Assembly (NCBI GenBank): GCA_001780895.1
Contig: MFJJ01000038.1
Span: 1 to 6,385, forward strand
Direction of reading: 5' to 3'
Length of the DNA stretch: 6,385 nucleotides
Source: Candidatus Gottesmanbacteria bacterium RIFCSPHIGHO2_01_FULL_46_14
GTDB lineage: Bacteria > Patescibacteriota > Microgenomatia > UBA10105 > UBA927
Position numbers and translations under genes: made by a program. Shown here piece by piece: positions 5,097 to 6,385 of this stretch; the stretch's first letter is position 1, and every line of letters starts with the position of its first letter. The notes under the pieces are model-generated. The model had not been told where the DNA came from. It worked only from the letters and a program-made list of their open reading frames with translations, and did no database searches.

Positions 5097-5952
5097 ATTC
5101 TTTCACCTCCTCCGGGCAAGAAGATAGCAAGAAGGTTACTCTCTCTATAGCAACTGGTCTTGACGACTTTCTCAGAAGTGCTTTCACTCGTTCGTACGCT
5201 TCTCTCCCTTTCCACCAGGGCGGTAACAGTACAAACGGCAACTGAGGGTCATCACGCAATACAGCTAAAAACTGTATTAACGCATAGTGATCAATCCTGC
5301 CCTTATCGTTTTGACTCAACCATTCCTCATATCGCATGTTCAACTTCTCAAGATCATAAACACGCACGAGTAGTGTTTGAATATCTTCTTCTCCAATAGA
5401 TGCGTCCTGTCCCAAGTCCGAAATAATAATGGTCCCGCCAAGCATACGCTCATCAATGAATGATCGGAGCGTATCGATAGGATTATACGGCGTCATCCAT
5501 ACAGAATCTTGAAGTTTTCCGCAACCGATACGCCTCAAATAGTTACGTAATTTTTCCCGATCGGTTTTACGCTCTTCCGGAATATCGTACGTTATCAAAT
5601 GAAGTCGCGAGTCCCATATCCTTTTTTCATCATAGACAGGAATGACCGATGCAAGACGTCGCCGTCCTTCTTGGGTAATCTGGGGCAAGGCGCCTCGTTT
5701 TGTCGATTTTACCCATTTTCGTTTTCTGGCTGTATTAATTGCGTTTTTGATAACCTCGTAATTAATCTCACCCAAAAACCTGTCTGCCTCCTTCTGAGCG
5801 CGCCATACTTGTCCAGAAACAGATTGCGGGAGAGAAACTTCTCCCACGTAGACGATAAACCAGAGCGCCAAATCAACCGCGTGGGTGAACACGCCTTCTG
5901 CAAGCGCAAGCGCCTCTCGGCTTACTTTTCGCATTGCACCTCGTTTTCCCAT
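5089..5952 (-). CDS. PaaX-like transcriptional regulator (winged helix plus Cas2-like fold)
   Basis: A 287-aa protein of the PaaX regulator family; PaaX itself represses phenylacetate genes. Residues about 15-100 form a winged-helix-like DNA-binding part (NYEVIKNAINTARKRKWVKS, then ITQEGRRRL). Residues about 115-200 match the Cas2-like ferredoxin fold of PaaX proteins (LHLITYDIPEERKTDREKLRNYLRRIGCGKLQDSVWMTP). The C-terminus has the PaaX_C pattern ALIQFLAVLRDDPQLPFVLLPPWWKGREAYE (224-254). The annotated ATG is 5950-5952. An internal ATG at 5932-5934 (281 aa) is preceded by GAGGTG at 4-5 nt and may be the true start. No phenylacetate genes are nearby, so the ligand and targets are unknown. It diverges from a histidine phosphatase gene across a 106-bp spacer with a 34-bp palindrome, a likely operator, and it overlaps the small downstream ORF. 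It should not be read as CRISPR Cas2: no repeats or other cas genes are present. Confidence 0.85.
   Translation of the reverse strand: MGKRGAMRKVSREALALAEGVFTHAVDLALWFIVYVGEVSLPQSVSGQVWRAQKEADRFLGEINYEVIKNAINTARKRKWVKSTKRGALPQITQEGRRRLASVIPVYDEKRIWDSRLHLITYDIPEERKTDREKLRNYLRRIGCGKLQDSVWMTPYNPIDTLRSFIDERMLGGTIIISDLGQDASIGEEDIQTLLVRVYDLEKLNMRYEEWLSQNDKGRIDHYALIQFLAVLRDDPQLPFVLLPPWWKGREAYERVKALLRKSSRPVAIERVTFLLSSCPEEVKECG
5103..5111 (-). promoter_or_regulatory. Strong Shine-Dalgarno for the 68-aa ORF
   Basis: AGGAGGTGA on the minus strand is a full match to the 16S rRNA anti-Shine-Dalgarno core, with 9 nt between AGGAGG and the GTG at 5096. It decides the start of the small ORF. The same bases encode Glu-Glu-Val near the end of the PaaX-like protein, so part of the match could be coincidental, but no other gene in the window has a comparable site. 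Confidence 0.65.
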
Positions 5953-5982
5953 ATATCCAGACTACGACATCACATAAAGAGC

Positions 5983-6016
5983 GTCAATTATAATTGCTAT
6001 AGCAATAGTAATTGAC
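5983..6016. promoter_or_regulatory. 34-bp near-perfect palindrome in the divergent promoter region (putative operator)
   Basis: The 34 bp from GTCAATTA to TAATTGAC are symmetrical about the centre between 5999 and 6000, with 15 of 17 base pairs matching; the two mismatched pairs are adjacent in each arm. The core is a perfect 12-bp palindrome, TTGCTATAGCAA (5994-6005), and the left arm holds a second perfect one, CAATTATAATTG (5985-5996). It lies between the PaaX-like gene and the phosphatase gene and includes -10-like TATAAT bases on both strands. Its position makes it the best candidate operator for the PaaX-like protein, by inference. Confidence 0.7.
5987..5992 (-). promoter_or_regulatory. 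Candidate -10 of the PaaX-like gene
   Basis: The minus strand reads a perfect TATAAT here, inside the palindrome, giving a leader of about 28 nt to ATG 5952 or about 46 nt to ATG 5934. No good -35 hexamer is seen at 16-18 bp. Binding of a regulator to the palindrome would cover this hexamer, which suggests autorepression. Confidence 0.4.
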
Positions 6017-6050
6017 TGGTATTTTCGTCATCCAAACTAATCTGTATAAT
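6012..6050 (+). promoter_or_regulatory. Candidate promoter(s) for the histidine phosphatase gene
   Basis: Two options are visible. A perfect TATAAT at 6045-6050 lies 8 nt before the ATG at 6059 and has only a weak -35 (TTTTCG, 17-bp spacing); it would give a nearly leaderless mRNA. The other is TTGACT (6012-6017), whose first five bases lie in the end of the palindrome, with ACTAAT (6036-6041) at 18 bp, giving a leader of about 11 nt. No Shine-Dalgarno precedes the ATG, which favours leaderless or SD-independent initiation. Confidence 0.5.
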
Positions 6051-6058
6051 GGGAATTT

Positions 6059-6385
6059 ATGAAACACACGTTTCTCTTTATCGTCCGGCATGGGGAGACG
6101 ATCTGGAATGTTCAGAGGAAAATGATGGGGAAAACCGATATTCCCCTCTCTCACCGCGGAAAAGTGCAGGCAAGAGCGATTGCCAAACTCCTTGCAGGCT
6201 ACCCAATAGACGTCATTTACTCATCACCGCTCACGCGCACACTTCAAACCGCCAAAGCTATACGTACAAATAAAACTACTCCCCTCATTCTGCACGCTGC
6301 GCTCAAGGAACGGGACTTTGGCGTACTTGAGGGTAAAACATACGAGGAGGCCCATGCATACGGGACACCGATGCAGTACGGTGAA
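6059..6385 (+). CDS. Histidine phosphatase (phosphoglycerate mutase-like) family protein, partial
   Basis: The first 109 codons of a histidine phosphatase superfamily enzyme; the gene leaves the window at its right edge. These enzymes form a phosphohistidine intermediate and act on phosphosugars, nucleotides or phosphoproteins, so the substrate cannot be named. Seen motifs: FIVRHGETIWN (7-17) with the catalytic His11 and phosphate-binding Arg10; IPLSHRGKVQA (28-38), the usual LTxxGxxQA region with His in place of the second Thr or Glu; YSSPLTRTLQTA (54-65) with the second conserved Arg60; and LKERDFGVLEG (82-92) with the acidic Glu84. All N-terminal catalytic residues are present; the second catalytic histidine would lie beyond the window. 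It is transcribed away from the dcw genes and shares its upstream region with the PaaX-like gene. Alpha-ribazole phosphatase, GpmB-like and generic phosphatase functions remain possible. Confidence 0.9.
   Translation, partial: MKHTFLFIVRHGETIWNVQRKMMGKTDIPLSHRGKVQARAIAKLLAGYPIDVIYSSPLTRTLQTAKAIRTNKTTPLILHAALKERDFGVLEGKTYEEAHAYGTPMQYGE

Noticed and set aside
5089..5952. CRISPR-associated Cas2
   Set aside because: The ferredoxin fold resembles Cas2, but the length of 287 aa, the winged-helix N-terminus and the PaaX_C-type C-terminus point to a PaaX-like regulator. No CRISPR repeats or other cas genes are present.
6049..6273. 74-codon plus-strand ORF starting at 6049
   Set aside because: It is out of frame with the phosphatase ORF, which starts 10 bp later and contains RHGET, SSPLTR and ERDFG motifs.

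Overview
The window looks like a chromosomal segment of a Candidate Phyla Radiation (Patescibacteria) bacterium carrying the head of its division and cell wall (dcw) cluster. The inference rests on several things. The MurE-like protein lacks the usual N-terminal domain. The MurC-like protein has divergent motifs. RsmH is very compact. A PaaX-like regulator with a Cas2-like fold sits next door. Most starts lack a Shine-Dalgarno (SD) sequence. TGA is used as a stop in mraZ, rsmH and the PaaX-like gene, which argues against the TGA-as-glycine code of Gracilibacteria and Absconditabacteria. The exact lineage cannot be fixed from the sequence alone.

Layout, right to left along the minus strand: a PaaX-like regulator (5089-5952) overlaps a 68-codon cysteine-containing ORF of unknown function (4890-5096). 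A gap of about 80 bp follows, holding a promoter and a five-box MraZ operator. Then come mraZ (4408-4809), rsmH (3617-4411), ftsL (3336-3620) and ftsI (1659-3332), packed with two ATGA overlaps and one 3-bp gap. A 105-bp interval holds a two-hairpin palindromic repeat (1579-1649) and an extended -10 promoter. Then murE (438-1553) and a murC-like gene that runs off the left edge (1-418). On the plus strand at the right edge, the 5' part of a histidine phosphatase gene (6059-6385) is transcribed away from the PaaX-like gene. The 106-bp divergent spacer contains a 34-bp near-perfect palindrome.

How the genes work together: MraZ is the cluster's transcription factor and probably represses its own promoter through TGG boxes set exactly 10 bp apart. 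RsmH methylates 16S rRNA. FtsL and FtsI (a class B penicillin-binding protein) act in septal peptidoglycan synthesis. MurE and the MurC-like ligase make the cytoplasmic peptidoglycan precursor. The repeat between ftsI and murE appears to split the cluster into a division part and a precursor part, the latter with its own leaderless promoter. The PaaX-like regulator and the small ORF form a separate upstream unit whose target may be the palindrome in its own divergent promoter region.

The most interesting signals are the phased MraZ operator, the divergent-promoter palindrome, the PaaX/small-protein pair, the repeat-plus-promoter inside the dcw cluster, and the reduced or altered MurE and RsmH proteins.
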